From JACTMI01 sp964618415 (lineage in GTDB: Bacteria; Acidobacteriota; Thermoanaerobaculia; Multivoradales; JAGPDF01): a stretch of 64,000 nt of DNA. A program made the position numbers and the translations under genes. Below, in pieces: positions 25,599 through 33,924 of this stretch. Where the stretch lies: positions 62,001-126,000 of the forward strand of contig CAZUAT010000002.1 in NCBI GenBank assembly GCA_964618415.1, given 5' to 3'. Position 1 is the stretch's first letter. Every line of letters begins with the position of its first letter. The notes beneath the pieces were generated by a model. It saw nothing but the letters and a program-made list of their open reading frames with translations. It was not told the DNA's origin and made no database searches.

Positions 25599-27680
25599 GT
25601 GCGCTGCCGCAGTCTCTTCGGTCGCCTCGCGCCGGCGCTGTGTGTGGCCGCCCAGCTGACGGGCGGACTGTGCGCGCCCGCTCAGGCCGGCTATCCGGCC
25701 GACGTCCCCTCGGCCGAGCACGTCGCGCGGGCGCTCGCGGTCGTCTACCCGGCGCTGGTCAACCTGACCGTCGTCAACGAGCACTTCGCCGACGGACGCG
25801 CGCTGCGAGGGCCCGGGGCGGGGAGCGGAGTCATCGTCACGCCGGAAGGACACGTGCTGACCAACTACCATGTCGCCGGCGACGCCACCCGGATCACCGC
25901 GACGCTGACGACTGGTGAGATTCTCGACGCCGAGGTGGTGGCCCACGATCCGGCCACCGACCTGTCCGTGCTGCGGCTGCGCACCGAAGCCCGGGCGGCC
26001 GACGCGCCGCCGCTCGTTCCGGCGCGATTCTCCGAGCGCGTGCTCGCGGTCGGCGACCCAGTGCTCGCGATGGGCAATCCGCTGACCCTGTCGTCCTCGG
26101 TGACGCTCGGCATCGTCTCCAACGCTCGCCGGGTGTTCACCGACTTCCTCGGCAACCGGCTGGAGGACCTGGATCTCGGGTCCGGCGGACCGACGGGGCT
26201 GTTCACGCAGTGGATCCAGCACGACGCGCTGATCCTGCCGGGCAACTCCGGCGGTCCGCTGGTCGACCTCGACGGCGCCATCGTGGGTATCAACGAGCTG
26301 GGTGGCGGCGGCATCGGCTTCGCGATTCCGACCGCCATCGCGCGCGAAGTCCTCGCCCAGGCGCTCGCCGGCGGCCGAATCCGGCGCGCCTGGCTCGGCC
26401 TGGCGGTCGGTCCGGTCGCCAAGCTCGAACGGTTTGACGGCGCGCTGGTGCACACCGTCATGCCGGGCTCGGCGGCCGGGCGTGCCGGAGTGCAACCCGG
26501 AGACATCCTGCTGAGCCTGGCCGGCCAGCCGCTGGCGGTGCGTTTCTTCTACGCCGTACCCGAGATCTACCTGACGATCTCCCGCCTGCCGATCGGCGAG
26601 CCGGTGCCGCTGGTCGTGGAGCGAGACGGGCGCCGCATCGAGCTCGAGGTCACGCCCGAGGAGATGGAGGAGGCGGTCGGCAAGCGGGCGGAGGTACGCC
26701 GACTGGGCATCACGGCGCAGGAGATCACCGGCCCGATGTCGCTGGGGCTGCACGTGCCGCCGCGTTCGGGCCTGCTCGTGACCAGCCTGCGCCCCGGCTT
26801 CCCGGCGGTCGGCGCCAAGCCTCCGATCGAGAGCGGCGACCTGATCACCGCCGTCGGCGAGCGAGCCGTGACGCGGCTCGACGAGCTCGACAACGCGCTG
26901 GCGGAAGCGGGGGGCGACGAGGTCCTGGTCACCTTGCGGCGTGAGGACGCGCGACTGCTGACGGTCGTGCGGCTGCGCGAGCCGGGGTCGGCGCGCTGGG
27001 GCGGCGAGCTGCCCAAGGCCTGGCTCGGCGTCGAGACGCAGGTGGTGACGGCCGAACTGGCCCGGGCGATGGGACAGCCCGAACTGCGCGGGTTCCGGGT
27101 CACCGAGGTCTACCCGTGGACCCGGGCGGCCGAGAGCGGACTGCAGGTCGGCGACGTCATCGTGGCGCTGGCCGGCGAACCGATCGAGGCCGGCCGCGCC
27201 CAGGACGTCGAGAACCTGCGCGTCGCGGTCGAGGCGCGATCGATCGGCGAACGGGTGCCGATCGACGTGGTGCGCGGCGCGACGACCGAATCGATCGAGG
27301 TGGAGCTGCAGGCGCGCCCGACCTCGGCCGTGGAGGCGCGCACGGCGCGCCAGGCGGAGCTCGAGTTCACGGTGCGCGACCTGACTTTCCTCGACCGCAT
27401 CGAGCGGCATCTGGATCGCGAGCAGGGCGGCGTCATCGTCACCGAGGTGACCCCCGGCGGCTGGGCGCAGATGGGCGGGCTCGAGACGGGCGACCTCGTG
27501 CTGGCGGTGGGCGGTTCGGCGCTCGCCGACGTGGCGGCGTTCGACGCGACGATGAAGCGGCTGATCCGCGAGCGCCCTGCGGCAGTACCGGTCTTCGTCC
27601 GCCGCGGCTGGCGTACGACCTACGTCTTCCTCGAACCGGAATGGCCCGGCGACGAGAACGGTTCAGGAGAACTGCGATGA
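25599..27680 (+). CDS. HtrA/DegP-like S1C serine protease with multiple PDZ domains
   Basis: The 693-residue protein has a signal peptide (LCVAAQLTGGLCAPAQAG), and an intact S1C triad: His91 in LTNYHVAG, Asp121 in ATDLSVLRL, Ser217 in LPGNSGGPLVDLDG. After it come PDZ domains at about 265-350 (AGRAGVQPGDILLSLAG), about 375-450 (FPAVGAKPPIESGDL), about 480-570 (AAESGLQVGDVIVALAG) and about 590-680 (WAQMGGLETGDLVLAVGG), more than the two of E. coli DegP. Start is GTG at 25599. Its end overlaps the next gene (ATGA). Confidence 0.93.
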   Translation: MRCRSLFGRLAPALCVAAQLTGGLCAPAQAGYPADVPSAEHVARALAVVYPALVNLTVVNEHFADGRALRGPGAGSGVIVTPEGHVLTNYHVAGDATRITATLTTGEILDAEVVAHDPATDLSVLRLRTEARAADAPPLVPARFSERVLAVGDPVLAMGNPLTLSSSVTLGIVSNARRVFTDFLGNRLEDLDLGSGGPTGLFTQWIQHDALILPGNSGGPLVDLDGAIVGINELGGGGIGFAIPTAIAREVLAQALAGGRIRRAWLGLAVGPVAKLERFDGALVHTVMPGSAAGRAGVQPGDILLSLAGQPLAVRFFYAVPEIYLTISRLPIGEPVPLVVERDGRRIELEVTPEEMEEAVGKRAEVRRLGITAQEITGPMSLGLHVPPRSGLLVTSLRPGFPAVGAKPPIESGDLITAVGERAVTRLDELDNALAEAGGDEVLVTLRREDARLLTVVRLREPGSARWGGELPKAWLGVETQVVTAELARAMGQPELRGFRVTEVYPWTRAAESGLQVGDVIVALAGEPIEAGRAQDVENLRVAVEARSIGERVPIDVVRGATTESIEVELQARPTSAVEARTARQAELEFTVRDLTFLDRIERHLDREQGGVIVTEVTPGGWAQMGGLETGDLVLAVGGSALADVAAFDATMKRLIRERPAAVPVFVRRGWRTTYVFLEPEWPGDENGSGELR

Positions 27681-28561
27681 CGAGATGGGGCGCGGTGGCG
27701 CTGACGGTCTGCGGACTCGCTGTGGCCGGTGCTGAGGGCGCCCGGGCTGCAGACTGGCCGGCGCTGGTCGAGCGCGTGGCACCGGCGATCGTCAACGTGA
27801 AGCTCTCGCTGAAGACCGAGTCGCCCTACGGCGGCGAAGCGGAGGAGTCGACGCACGAGGTGCTCGGCACGGTCGTCGACCCCGGCGGCCTGATCCTCAT
27901 GTGGAACTCCCACTTTTCGCCCAACCGGTTCCTCGAGATCTTCAGTGGGCTGAGCGGCGAGACGCTCGACTTCAAAGTGACGCCGACCGACATCCGGGTC
28001 TCTTTCGACGGCGGGTCGACGGAGCACCCCGCTTTCCTCGCCGCCGCCGACTCCGATCTCGACCTGGCGTTCATCCAGCTGCAGGAGCGCCCGGACGCGC
28101 CGCTGGCCGCGATCGACTTCTCCCGCGCCGCCACTCCGTCGACGGGTGACGAGCTCGCGGCGGTCGCGCGCCTGACCGCGGCGTTCGACCGCGTGCCCTA
28201 TTTCGACGTGCTGCGTCTCACGGGTCAGATCCGCAAGCCGCGCACCGCCTGGATCGTCGGCGCGGGCAACGCAACGCAGACCGGAATGACCTACTTCGCC
28301 GCCGACGGGCTGCCGGCCGGCGTGCTCGTGACGGTCCTCTCGCGCGCCCGTACCGACACCAGCCCCAACAGCAGCAACGTGATGGCCGAGCTGCTGTCGG
28401 TGGGCCGAGGGACGGTGGAGGTCGGCCCCCTCGGGCTGTTCCTGCTGCCGGCGAGCCAGGTACAGCCGGTCATCGAGCAGGCGCGCCAGCGTGCCGTCCA
28501 GCTGCTTGCCGAACGGGCTGCAGCCGCAGCTGCGGAGACGCCGGCGGCGCCGGCGCCCTGA
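27677..28561 (+). CDS. Secreted HtrA-like pseudoprotease
   Basis: The 294-residue protein has a signal peptide (LTVCGLAVAGAEGARA) and an S1C-like fold: VERVAPAIVNVKLSL, VLGTVVDPGGLILMWNSH with His79, and DSDLDLAFIQL with Asp129. At the position of GNSGGP it reads ADGLPAGVLVTV (about residue 212), so the catalytic serine is absent. It has no PDZ domain. It is translationally coupled to the active protease upstream, which suggests it binds or modulates it. The loss of the serine is seen; the partner role is inferred. Confidence 0.8.
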   Translation: MTRWGAVALTVCGLAVAGAEGARAADWPALVERVAPAIVNVKLSLKTESPYGGEAEESTHEVLGTVVDPGGLILMWNSHFSPNRFLEIFSGLSGETLDFKVTPTDIRVSFDGGSTEHPAFLAAADSDLDLAFIQLQERPDAPLAAIDFSRAATPSTGDELAAVARLTAAFDRVPYFDVLRLTGQIRKPRTAWIVGAGNATQTGMTYFAADGLPAGVLVTVLSRARTDTSPNSSNVMAELLSVGRGTVEVGPLGLFLLPASQVQPVIEQARQRAVQLLAERAAAAAAETPAAPAP

Positions 28562-28570
28562 CGCCAGCGG

Positions 28571-28861
28571 TCAGCCGACCGGCGCGTTCTCGATGCGCAG
28601 CATCTTGGCCCACGCGGCGCGCAGGCCGGCGGGCAGGTCGAGCTGGGGAAACAGCTCGCAGACCTGCTCACGCGTCACCCAGGTCCAGATGTCGTCCCAG
28701 TCGGCGAAGCGGAGCAGGTGGGAGATCGCCCAGGCGCGCCGTTCGTCGGTGCCGTGGGTGAGGAGGTGGCGCAGGTCGGCGGCGGTGAACGGCACGTCCG
28801 GGAAGAAGTAGAGCGCGTCGCCACGCTCGAGGTCGGAACGATCGGTGCCGGAGGCCTGCAT
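28571..28861 (-). CDS. Conserved-looking small protein, function unknown
   Basis: The 96-residue soluble protein contains ALYFFPDVPFTAADLRHLL, ERRAWAISHLLRFADWDDIW and VCELFPQLDLP; the tryptophan/proline pattern and helical content argue for a real gene. It has no signal peptide or recognised domain. A near-consensus TATACT ends 9 nt before its ATG. It converges with the pseudoprotease gene (9 nt between stops). Confidence 0.72.
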   Translation of the reverse strand: MQASGTDRSDLERGDALYFFPDVPFTAADLRHLLTHGTDERRAWAISHLLRFADWDDIWTWVTREQVCELFPQLDLPAGLRAAWAKMLRIENAPVG

Positions 28862-28870
28862 CGCCGGATC

Positions 28871-28898
28871 AGTATAGCCATAGATCGCGCTGGCGCAA
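28871..28898 (-). promoter_or_regulatory. Promoter of the 96-residue protein gene
   Basis: On the minus strand TTGCGC (28898-28893), 16-nt spacer, TATACT (28876-28871), then 9 nt to the ATG at 28861 with no Shine-Dalgarno. It lies back to back with the tRNA-Gly promoter. Confidence 0.5.
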
Positions 28899-28943
28899 GC
28901 GCGCGCCGCGGCGGCGACCGGCTGCAGCTGACTCGGTCACAGC

Positions 28944-28972
28944 TTGACCGGGCGCGGGCCCTCGGCTAGATT
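28944..28972 (+). promoter_or_regulatory. Sigma-70-type promoter of tRNA-Gly(CCC)
   Basis: TTGACC (28944-28949), 17-nt spacer, TAGATT (28967-28972), ending 10 nt before the mature tRNA 5' end. Confidence 0.75.
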
Positions 28973-28982
28973 GGTCCACGAG

Positions 28983-29058
28983 GCGGGCATAACTCAGTTG
29001 GTAGAGTGTCAGCTTCCCAAGCTGAATGTCGCGGGTTCGAATCCCGTTGCCCGCTCCA
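28983..29058 (+). tRNA. tRNA-Gly (anticodon CCC)
   Basis: A 76-nt cloverleaf with acceptor GCGGGCA/TGCCCGC, D-arm ACTC/GAGT, anticodon stem TCAGC/GCTGA around TTCCCAA (anticodon CCC, codon GGG), T-arm GCGGG/CCCGT, discriminator T and encoded CCA. Confidence 0.96.
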
Positions 29059-29072
29059 GTTTCGACTCCTCC

Positions 29073-29100
29073 GGCGGCCCCGTCAGCGGGCCGCCGTTTT
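29073..29100 (+). terminator. Intrinsic terminator of tRNA-Gly(CCC)
   Basis: Perfect 8-bp stem GGCGGCCC/GGGCCGCC with a 7-nt loop followed by GTTTT. The rluD stop codon on the other strand falls in the loop. Confidence 0.75.
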
Positions 29101-30105
29101 CGTAGCAGCCAGCAGGTCTGCGGGTGGCCCGGCGGCGGGCAGAGCCGGCCACTCCGTTCCTGTAACGGTGCTCCACAGGTCGATCAGGTCTGTCGGGACC
29201 GGCGCTTCGACGCACAGCGGAGCGTCGCTCACCGGGTGGGCGAAGGTGAGTCGCCAGGCGTGCAGCGCCGGGCGCGGGAACTCCGCGAGCGGCCGTGCGC
29301 GGGCTCGCGGCAGGCCGCGCCAGCGCGCCTCTCCGTAGACCGGATCGCCGATCAGCGGATGCCCGAGGTGTCGCGCATGGACGCGGATCTGATGGGTGCG
29401 GCCGGTGTGCAGCCGCAGTTCGAGCAGCGCCAGGGGAGCGGAGCGCGCGACGACCCGGAAATCGGTACGCGCCGGCCGGGCGCCCGCCACCACCGCCATC
29501 CGCTTCCGGTCGCGCCGATCGCGGCCGATCGGCGCCTCGATCGAGCCGCTGTCGGCGCGCGGCGCGCCCCAGGTGATCGCCAGGTAGCGTTTGTCGACTT
29601 CGCGCTGAGCAAACGACCGGGCGAGTGCCGTGTAGGCACGCGGAGTGCGCGCGACGAGCAGCAGACCGCTGGTGCCGAGGTCGAGCCGGTGAACGATTCC
29701 CGGCCGGCCCGGGCCGCCTACGCCGGCGATGTCGGGATAGCGCGCCAGCAGGCGATGCGCGAACGTGCCGGTGGCGCGGCCGGCGCCGGGGTGGACGGCG
29801 AGATCGGGCGGCTTGTCGAACGCGAGCAGATCGTCGTCCTCGTACAGCACTGTCAGGGCCCCCTCTTCCGGCAGCAGACGGTCGTCAGTGAGCGGCGGGG
29901 GATCCCAACTCAGCACACTCTCGGCACGCAGCTGCGCGGACGGACGGGTGACCGCTGCGCCGTCCACCGTCACCCGGCCGGCGCGGATCCATTGCGCAAC
30001 CTGGTTGCGCGGCAGAGCGAGCGATGTCGCGAGCGCGCGGTCGAGCCGTTCGCCGGCGAGCGCCGCGCCTGCGGTGAGACTGCCGGCCGCGGGCCGTCCG
30101 CTCAC
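29083..30105 (-). CDS. rluD: RluA-family 23S rRNA pseudouridine synthase, probably RluD
   Basis: The 340-residue protein has an N-terminal S4 RNA-binding domain (ERLDRALATSLALPRNQVAQ), followed by the synthase domain: VLYEDDDLLAFDKPPDLAVHPG, catalytic Asp142 in HRLDLGTSGLLLVA, KRYLAITWG and HTGRTHQIRVHARHLGHPL. The GTG start overlaps the lspA stop (GTGA). The lspA-rluD neighbourhood is common. RluD (helix 69) is the likeliest member, but RluC-like specificity cannot be excluded. Confidence 0.9.
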   Translation of the reverse strand: MSGRPAAGSLTAGAALAGERLDRALATSLALPRNQVAQWIRAGRVTVDGAAVTRPSAQLRAESVLSWDPPPLTDDRLLPEEGALTVLYEDDDLLAFDKPPDLAVHPGAGRATGTFAHRLLARYPDIAGVGGPGRPGIVHRLDLGTSGLLLVARTPRAYTALARSFAQREVDKRYLAITWGAPRADSGSIEAPIGRDRRDRKRMAVVAGARPARTDFRVVARSAPLALLELRLHTGRTHQIRVHARHLGHPLIGDPVYGEARWRGLPRARARPLAEFPRPALHAWRLTFAHPVSDAPLCVEAPVPTDLIDLWSTVTGTEWPALPAAGPPADLLAATKTAAR

Positions 30106-30620
30106 GCCGCTTCCGGCGGTGTCGTCGGCTCGGCGGGGGTCAGCAGAGCGTCCAGCAGGACGACGACGACCCCGAGGAAGATCGCACTGTCGGCGAGATT
30201 GAAATCGGGCCAGCGGTAGCTGCCGAGATAGACGCCGAGGAAGTCGGTGACTGCGCCGCGGGTGACGCGATCGAGCAGATTGCCGACCGATCCGCCGAGG
30301 ACCAGCGTCAACGCCCACAGCAGCCGGGTCTGGTCGGGCGGGGTGCGCAGGAAGACCACGGTGATGAACGCCAGTACGGCCAGGCCGAGGCCGGCGAGCA
30401 TCGCGGTGTGCAGGGCGTCTCCACCCGAGGCGAAAAGGCCGAAGGCGATGCCGGTGTTGCGCACGTTGGAGAGGTGGAAGAACGACAGGATCTCGCGCGA
30501 GCTGTGCAGCGGCAGGTTCGTTTCGACCAGCCACTTCGTCCACTGGTCGAGCCCGAACACGAGCGCCATGGCGGCCAGGTAGCGTCCCTTGCCGGCCAGC
30601 ATTGCCGCGAGTCGCTTCAC
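30102..30620 (-). CDS. lspA: Lipoprotein signal peptidase (signal peptidase II)
   Basis: Cleaves prolipoprotein signal peptides after lipid attachment. The 172-residue protein has four membrane segments and the family blocks FGLDQWTKWLV, NVRNTGIAFGL, and the two catalytic-aspartate regions GNLLDRVTRGAVTDF and FNLADSAIF. It would process the lipoproteins predicted elsewhere in this window. The GTG start overlaps the acpS stop (GTGA). Confidence 0.95.
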   Translation of the reverse strand: MKRLAAMLAGKGRYLAAMALVFGLDQWTKWLVETNLPLHSSREILSFFHLSNVRNTGIAFGLFASGGDALHTAMLAGLGLAVLAFITVVFLRTPPDQTRLLWALTLVLGGSVGNLLDRVTRGAVTDFLGVYLGSYRWPDFNLADSAIFLGVVVVLLDALLTPAEPTTPPEAA

Positions 30621-31021
30621 GAGACCGCCTCGGTCGGCTGGACGCCTTCGAGGATCACGACTGCGGCGGCAGTGCGCGCGTCGTGGGTGATCGACAGGTG
30701 CATCGCGGAGACCCCCATGGCGTCCGCGCGGCGCCGCGCGGCACCGTGGAGCGTCAGTGCCGGCGCGCCGGCTCCGTTGCGGACGACCTCGATCTGGTGA
30801 AAGCCGATGCCCGCCGCCCAGCCGGTGCCGAGCGCCTTCATGGCCGCCTCCTTGGCCGCGAACAGGCCGGCGATGTGTGCCACGCGTGCCGGACCGCTGG
30901 CCGCGCGCGGCTCGGTCGGCCGGCAGATGCGGCGCACCGCACCCTCGCCGTGGCGATCGAGTAGGCGCGACATGCGATCGAGGTCGACCAGGTCGAGACC
31001 GACTCCCAGCACGCGGTTCAT
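30617..31021 (-). CDS. acpS: Holo-[acyl-carrier-protein] synthase
   Basis: Transfers phosphopantetheine from CoA to apo-ACP. The 134-residue protein has the metal-binding Asp10 in GVGLDLVDLDRM and the LFAAKEAAMKALGTG motif with its conserved Glu, plus LSITHDARTAAAVVIL near the end. Length is normal for AcpS (about 126). First gene of the leftward acpS-lspA-rluD overlap chain, separated by 95 nt from the small membrane protein gene. Confidence 0.94.
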   Translation of the reverse strand: MNRVLGVGLDLVDLDRMSRLLDRHGEGAVRRICRPTEPRAASGPARVAHIAGLFAAKEAAMKALGTGWAAGIGFHQIEVVRNGAGAPALTLHGAARRRADAMGVSAMHLSITHDARTAAAVVILEGVQPTEAVS

Positions 31022-31116
31022 GCGAGCTCCCCGGGGCCGCGGATCGGGCAGGCGTCAGCGCCGGCCGCAGCGGCCTCGCAAGCGAGGATAGCGCGACGGC
31101 GCTGCGCCTCCGAGGT

Positions 31117-31362
31117 TCACGGCAGGTGCAGCCGGCGGACGAAGCCATCGAGATCGTGCAGCGCCCAGACGAGGTGGACGAGGCCGAAGCCGCACAGGGC
31201 GCCGCGCGCCGCCCCGGATGCGGCGAGTCGGGCCAGCTCCGGCACGGCGATTCCGACCGCGAACCGCTCCCAGCTTGCCGTCCAGGGGAGGACGGCAAGC
31301 AGGAGGCCCGCTTCGAGGCAGTAGACGAAGAAGAGAACGCGAAATGCCGATTCGAGCCGCAC
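31117..31362 (-). CDS. Small membrane protein, function unknown
   Basis: 81 residues with two predicted membrane segments: VLFFVYCLEAGLLLAVLPW (about 9-28) and AARGALCGFGLVHLVWAL (about 51-68), with LERxx-like charged ends. The hydrophobic spacing and aromatic content look real. The start is GTG at 31362, and this codon lies in one arm of a perfect 16-bp hairpin, so initiation may be masked. It follows the FecR gene by 47 nt on the same strand. Confidence 0.6.
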   Translation of the reverse strand: MRLESAFRVLFFVYCLEAGLLLAVLPWTASWERFAVGIAVPELARLAASGAARGALCGFGLVHLVWALHDLDGFVRRLHLP

Positions 31363-31400
31363 GAGACGCGGATGCTACCGCGATCGTCTCGTGCGGCTCG
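31353..31400 (-). promoter_or_regulatory. Perfect 16-bp inverted repeat over the start codon of the 81-residue protein gene
   Basis: Arms 31353-31368 (CGAGCCGCACGAGACG) and 31385-31400 are exact reverse complements, separated by 16 nt that themselves hold CGG/CCG. It lies 10 nt past the FecR gene stop, and the GTG of the small gene sits in the arm. No T-tract follows on either strand. It could end the FecR mRNA or control translation of the small gene. Confidence 0.65.
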
Positions 31401-31409
31401 GGCGGGAAG

Positions 31410-33749
31410 CTACTTGTGGCGCGAGCTGGTGCGGTTGCCGGAACCGCCGCTGGAGGAGGCGCGGCTGCCGTTGCCTCCACCGTTGCCGCCGCTGCGCGGC
31501 GACGCACTCGAGCCGGACGGCTTTGACGGCGGTGGGACCGCGCGCGGCGCGTTCTGCGGAGGCCGCGGAGTCGCGGTGGTGGGCGGAGTGCCGACGCGCG
31601 GCGTCGGAGCGGGCCGCGGAGTGACCGCGGTGGGCGGACCGACCGGGCGAGTCGGCTCCACGCCCGAGCGGGTGCGCGGCACCGGAGTGCCCCAGACCGG
31701 ACGCGGTCGATCGGTCGTCCCGACACGACCCCCGGGGGTGGCGTTGCCGCTGGCCGGCGGCTGCGGGCGCTCCCAGCGCCGCCCGGGCTCAGGCGTGGGC
31801 GCTCCAGGGGAGTCCGAGCCGGCGCGCGGGATGCCGCGCACCACCCGCTGCACCGGCGGCGTGCTGCCGGCGCCGCCACGATCGACCTGCGGGGTCGCCG
31901 GACGCGGCGGAAGAGCGCGCGGCGTCGACCCGTGAACGGTCGCCGGGGGCGTCGGTCGGTCGGCGCGCCAGCGCTGGCGGTCGTCGCCAGCCGGCGACAC
32001 CGGGCGGGTGCGCACGGCCGGGTTGCCCGAGTCGAACACGGTCCCGTTCCGGGGCGGCGTGCGGTCGGTTGCCGACGGAGTCACGGGGCTGCCGGCACGA
32101 GGCGGGGTCTGCGGCCGCGCGCTGTCGAGGACGACGCCCGAACCGGTGTGGGCGCGCACCTGAGGGTTGCTCGCCGCCGGCCGCTCCGCAGTCGGACGAC
32201 CGGGGCGCCCGCCGCCCAGCTCGACGGTCGGTCGGCCGGAGCGCACGTCGCCGTCGAGATCGGGCACGCCGCCCGAACCGGAACCTGGGCGACCGGTAAC
32301 GGGGCGCACGGGCGACGTCGAGTTGGGGCGCGCGCCGCTGCGCGGCAGTTCTCCAATGCGGATCCGGTCGGTCGGGCGCGGCTCGATCGCCTGCACCACG
32401 GTGGGTGGCAGATCGCGCTTGCGGGCGACGAAGTCGGTCACATCGGGCAGGCCGGTGGTGAAGCGGGACCGGGCACGCCGCTCGAAATCGCGGAACACCT
32501 CGGGACGATCGAAGCCGTGGCGCGGCACGCCGCGGGTGTCGGTGGTCAGAATCCCGCGCGGGACGTTCGGACCGTGCTCGCGGGCCAGTTCGCGGGAGCC
32601 GCGGTGCCAGCGCCGCCAGTCGCGGTCACACACGCGCCGGGTGGGCCGGAAGCACCAGTTGTCGTAATGGCTCCACGAGCCTCCCGCCCAGCCGTAGGAA
32701 CCCCAGCCGAAGCCGCGGTCCCAGCCGTGGCGGCGATACCAGTTGGTGTAGTAACCGACGGGAATCCAGCCAGTCCAGGCGTCCGAGACGTGCCAGTAGA
32801 CCCACGCGGGAGAGTAGCGGCGGCCCGGGCGCCAGACCCAGCCGTAGCCTCCGATCTCGGACCAGGTGCCGTAGTGGTACGGCACCCAGCCCCAGCGTTC
32901 GTACGACACCCAGGTCAGGCCGCTCGGCGTCCACGCCCACCGTCCGTGGGTGTAGGGACGCCAGCCGACCTCGACGCGCGGCTGCCAGTAGGCGACCGCA
33001 TCGATCGTCAGCCAGGTACCGTGACCGGCCATCGGTGCGGCTCGGTAAGCGAGCTCCGGTTCCACGTAGAGCGTCGCGTTGCGCGCTTGGGCGGCCTGCT
33101 CGAGTAGCTGTTCGCCCCACAGTTCGAGGGGGCTCCGTGCACCGGCAGCGATCTGGTCGACGCGCCGCCGGCCGGTCGAAGCGATCGCCGCCTCGCCACT
33201 GCGCACGATGACCGAACCGTCAGCCGTGGCCACTTCGGCGAAACCCTCACGCACGACGACTTCAGTCCAGCCGCTCGCGTCTCGGCGCACGCGATAGGTG
33301 CCCGGCTCGTGGATCACCACCTCGACACTGCCGGCGCGGAGCTCCGGCAGCGCATCGCCGAGCGCCTCGTCGGAGACGACGAGGACGACTTCGCCCTGCT
33401 CGAGTTCGAGCCGGGTGGTCCGGTCTCCGCGGTCGCCCGAAAAGGCGATCCGCGACAGATAGACGGCGGAATCGCCGCCCACCCGAAGCAGGTTGCGGTC
33501 GGCCAGCGCGATCTCGACCCGCGCTCCACGTGCGACGCGCACCGCGTCGCCGGCCAGCAGGGGCTGGTTGAGTTCCGCGGTCTCGCCCGGGCCCTGACCG
33601 GCCGAGGTGAGAGTGGCGGTGCCGTCGAGCGCCGCGACGTACGAGTAGCTCTCCAGTTCGTCCAGCTCGCGGTCGGCCCGGGCGACAGTTGCCGGTCCCA
33701 ACAGGAGCAGGGTAGTGGCCACGCAGGCCTGCAGGCAGATTCGGTTCAT
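31410..33749 (-). CDS. Secreted FecR domain-DUF6600 protein with proline-rich tail
   Basis: The 779-residue protein has a signal peptide (LQACVATTLLLLGPATVARA), a FecR-type beta domain at about 50-185 (LLAGDAVRVARGARVEIAL, LELEQGEVVLVV, VVIHEPGTYRV, VREGFAEVATADG), a Trp/Tyr-rich DUF6600 region at about 245-370 (YTHGRWAWTPSGLTWV, WGWVPYHYGTW, YGWVWRPG, WIPVGYYTNW), and then about 380 residues of Pro/Arg/Thr-rich disordered sequence. The start ATG at 33749 has a good GGAGG; an in-frame ATG upstream is less well placed. Probably an outer-surface or periplasmic structural protein; no enzyme motif. Confidence 0.85.
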   Translation of the reverse strand: MNRICLQACVATTLLLLGPATVARADRELDELESYSYVAALDGTATLTSAGQGPGETAELNQPLLAGDAVRVARGARVEIALADRNLLRVGGDSAVYLSRIAFSGDRGDRTTRLELEQGEVVLVVSDEALGDALPELRAGSVEVVIHEPGTYRVRRDASGWTEVVVREGFAEVATADGSVIVRSGEAAIASTGRRRVDQIAAGARSPLELWGEQLLEQAAQARNATLYVEPELAYRAAPMAGHGTWLTIDAVAYWQPRVEVGWRPYTHGRWAWTPSGLTWVSYERWGWVPYHYGTWSEIGGYGWVWRPGRRYSPAWVYWHVSDAWTGWIPVGYYTNWYRRHGWDRGFGWGSYGWAGGSWSHYDNWCFRPTRRVCDRDWRRWHRGSRELAREHGPNVPRGILTTDTRGVPRHGFDRPEVFRDFERRARSRFTTGLPDVTDFVARKRDLPPTVVQAIEPRPTDRIRIGELPRSGARPNSTSPVRPVTGRPGSGSGGVPDLDGDVRSGRPTVELGGGRPGRPTAERPAASNPQVRAHTGSGVVLDSARPQTPPRAGSPVTPSATDRTPPRNGTVFDSGNPAVRTRPVSPAGDDRQRWRADRPTPPATVHGSTPRALPPRPATPQVDRGGAGSTPPVQRVVRGIPRAGSDSPGAPTPEPGRRWERPQPPASGNATPGGRVGTTDRPRPVWGTPVPRTRSGVEPTRPVGPPTAVTPRPAPTPRVGTPPTTATPRPPQNAPRAVPPPSKPSGSSASPRSGGNGGGNGSRASSSGGSGNRTSSRHK

Positions 33750-33848
33750 GGAGCCTCCTCGGCGCATCGCGCGCTCAACCGTTTCACGGGTAGGTACAGC
33801 AAAGTCTGCGCCAGGCCTCCCGAGGCGATCGGACAGCTCCGCCGGCCA

Positions 33849-33877
33849 TCGACAGGGGCCGGATCTCCTGCTATCGT
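33849..33877 (+). promoter_or_regulatory. Promoter upstream of the TPR-cNMP protein gene
   Basis: TCGACA (33849-33854), 17-nt spacer, TATCGT (33872-33877), about 47 nt before the ATG at 33925. It lies in the 175-nt gap between divergent genes. Confidence 0.55.
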
Positions 33878-33924
33878 TTGTCGCGGAGATCCCGGCCGGA
33901 ACAACTCTCGAGCGCGGAGACCGC

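Noticed and set aside
30102..31298. Long frame running from upstream of acpS into lspA
   Set aside because: Only the last 172 codons match LspA; the rest is a shadow of acpS.
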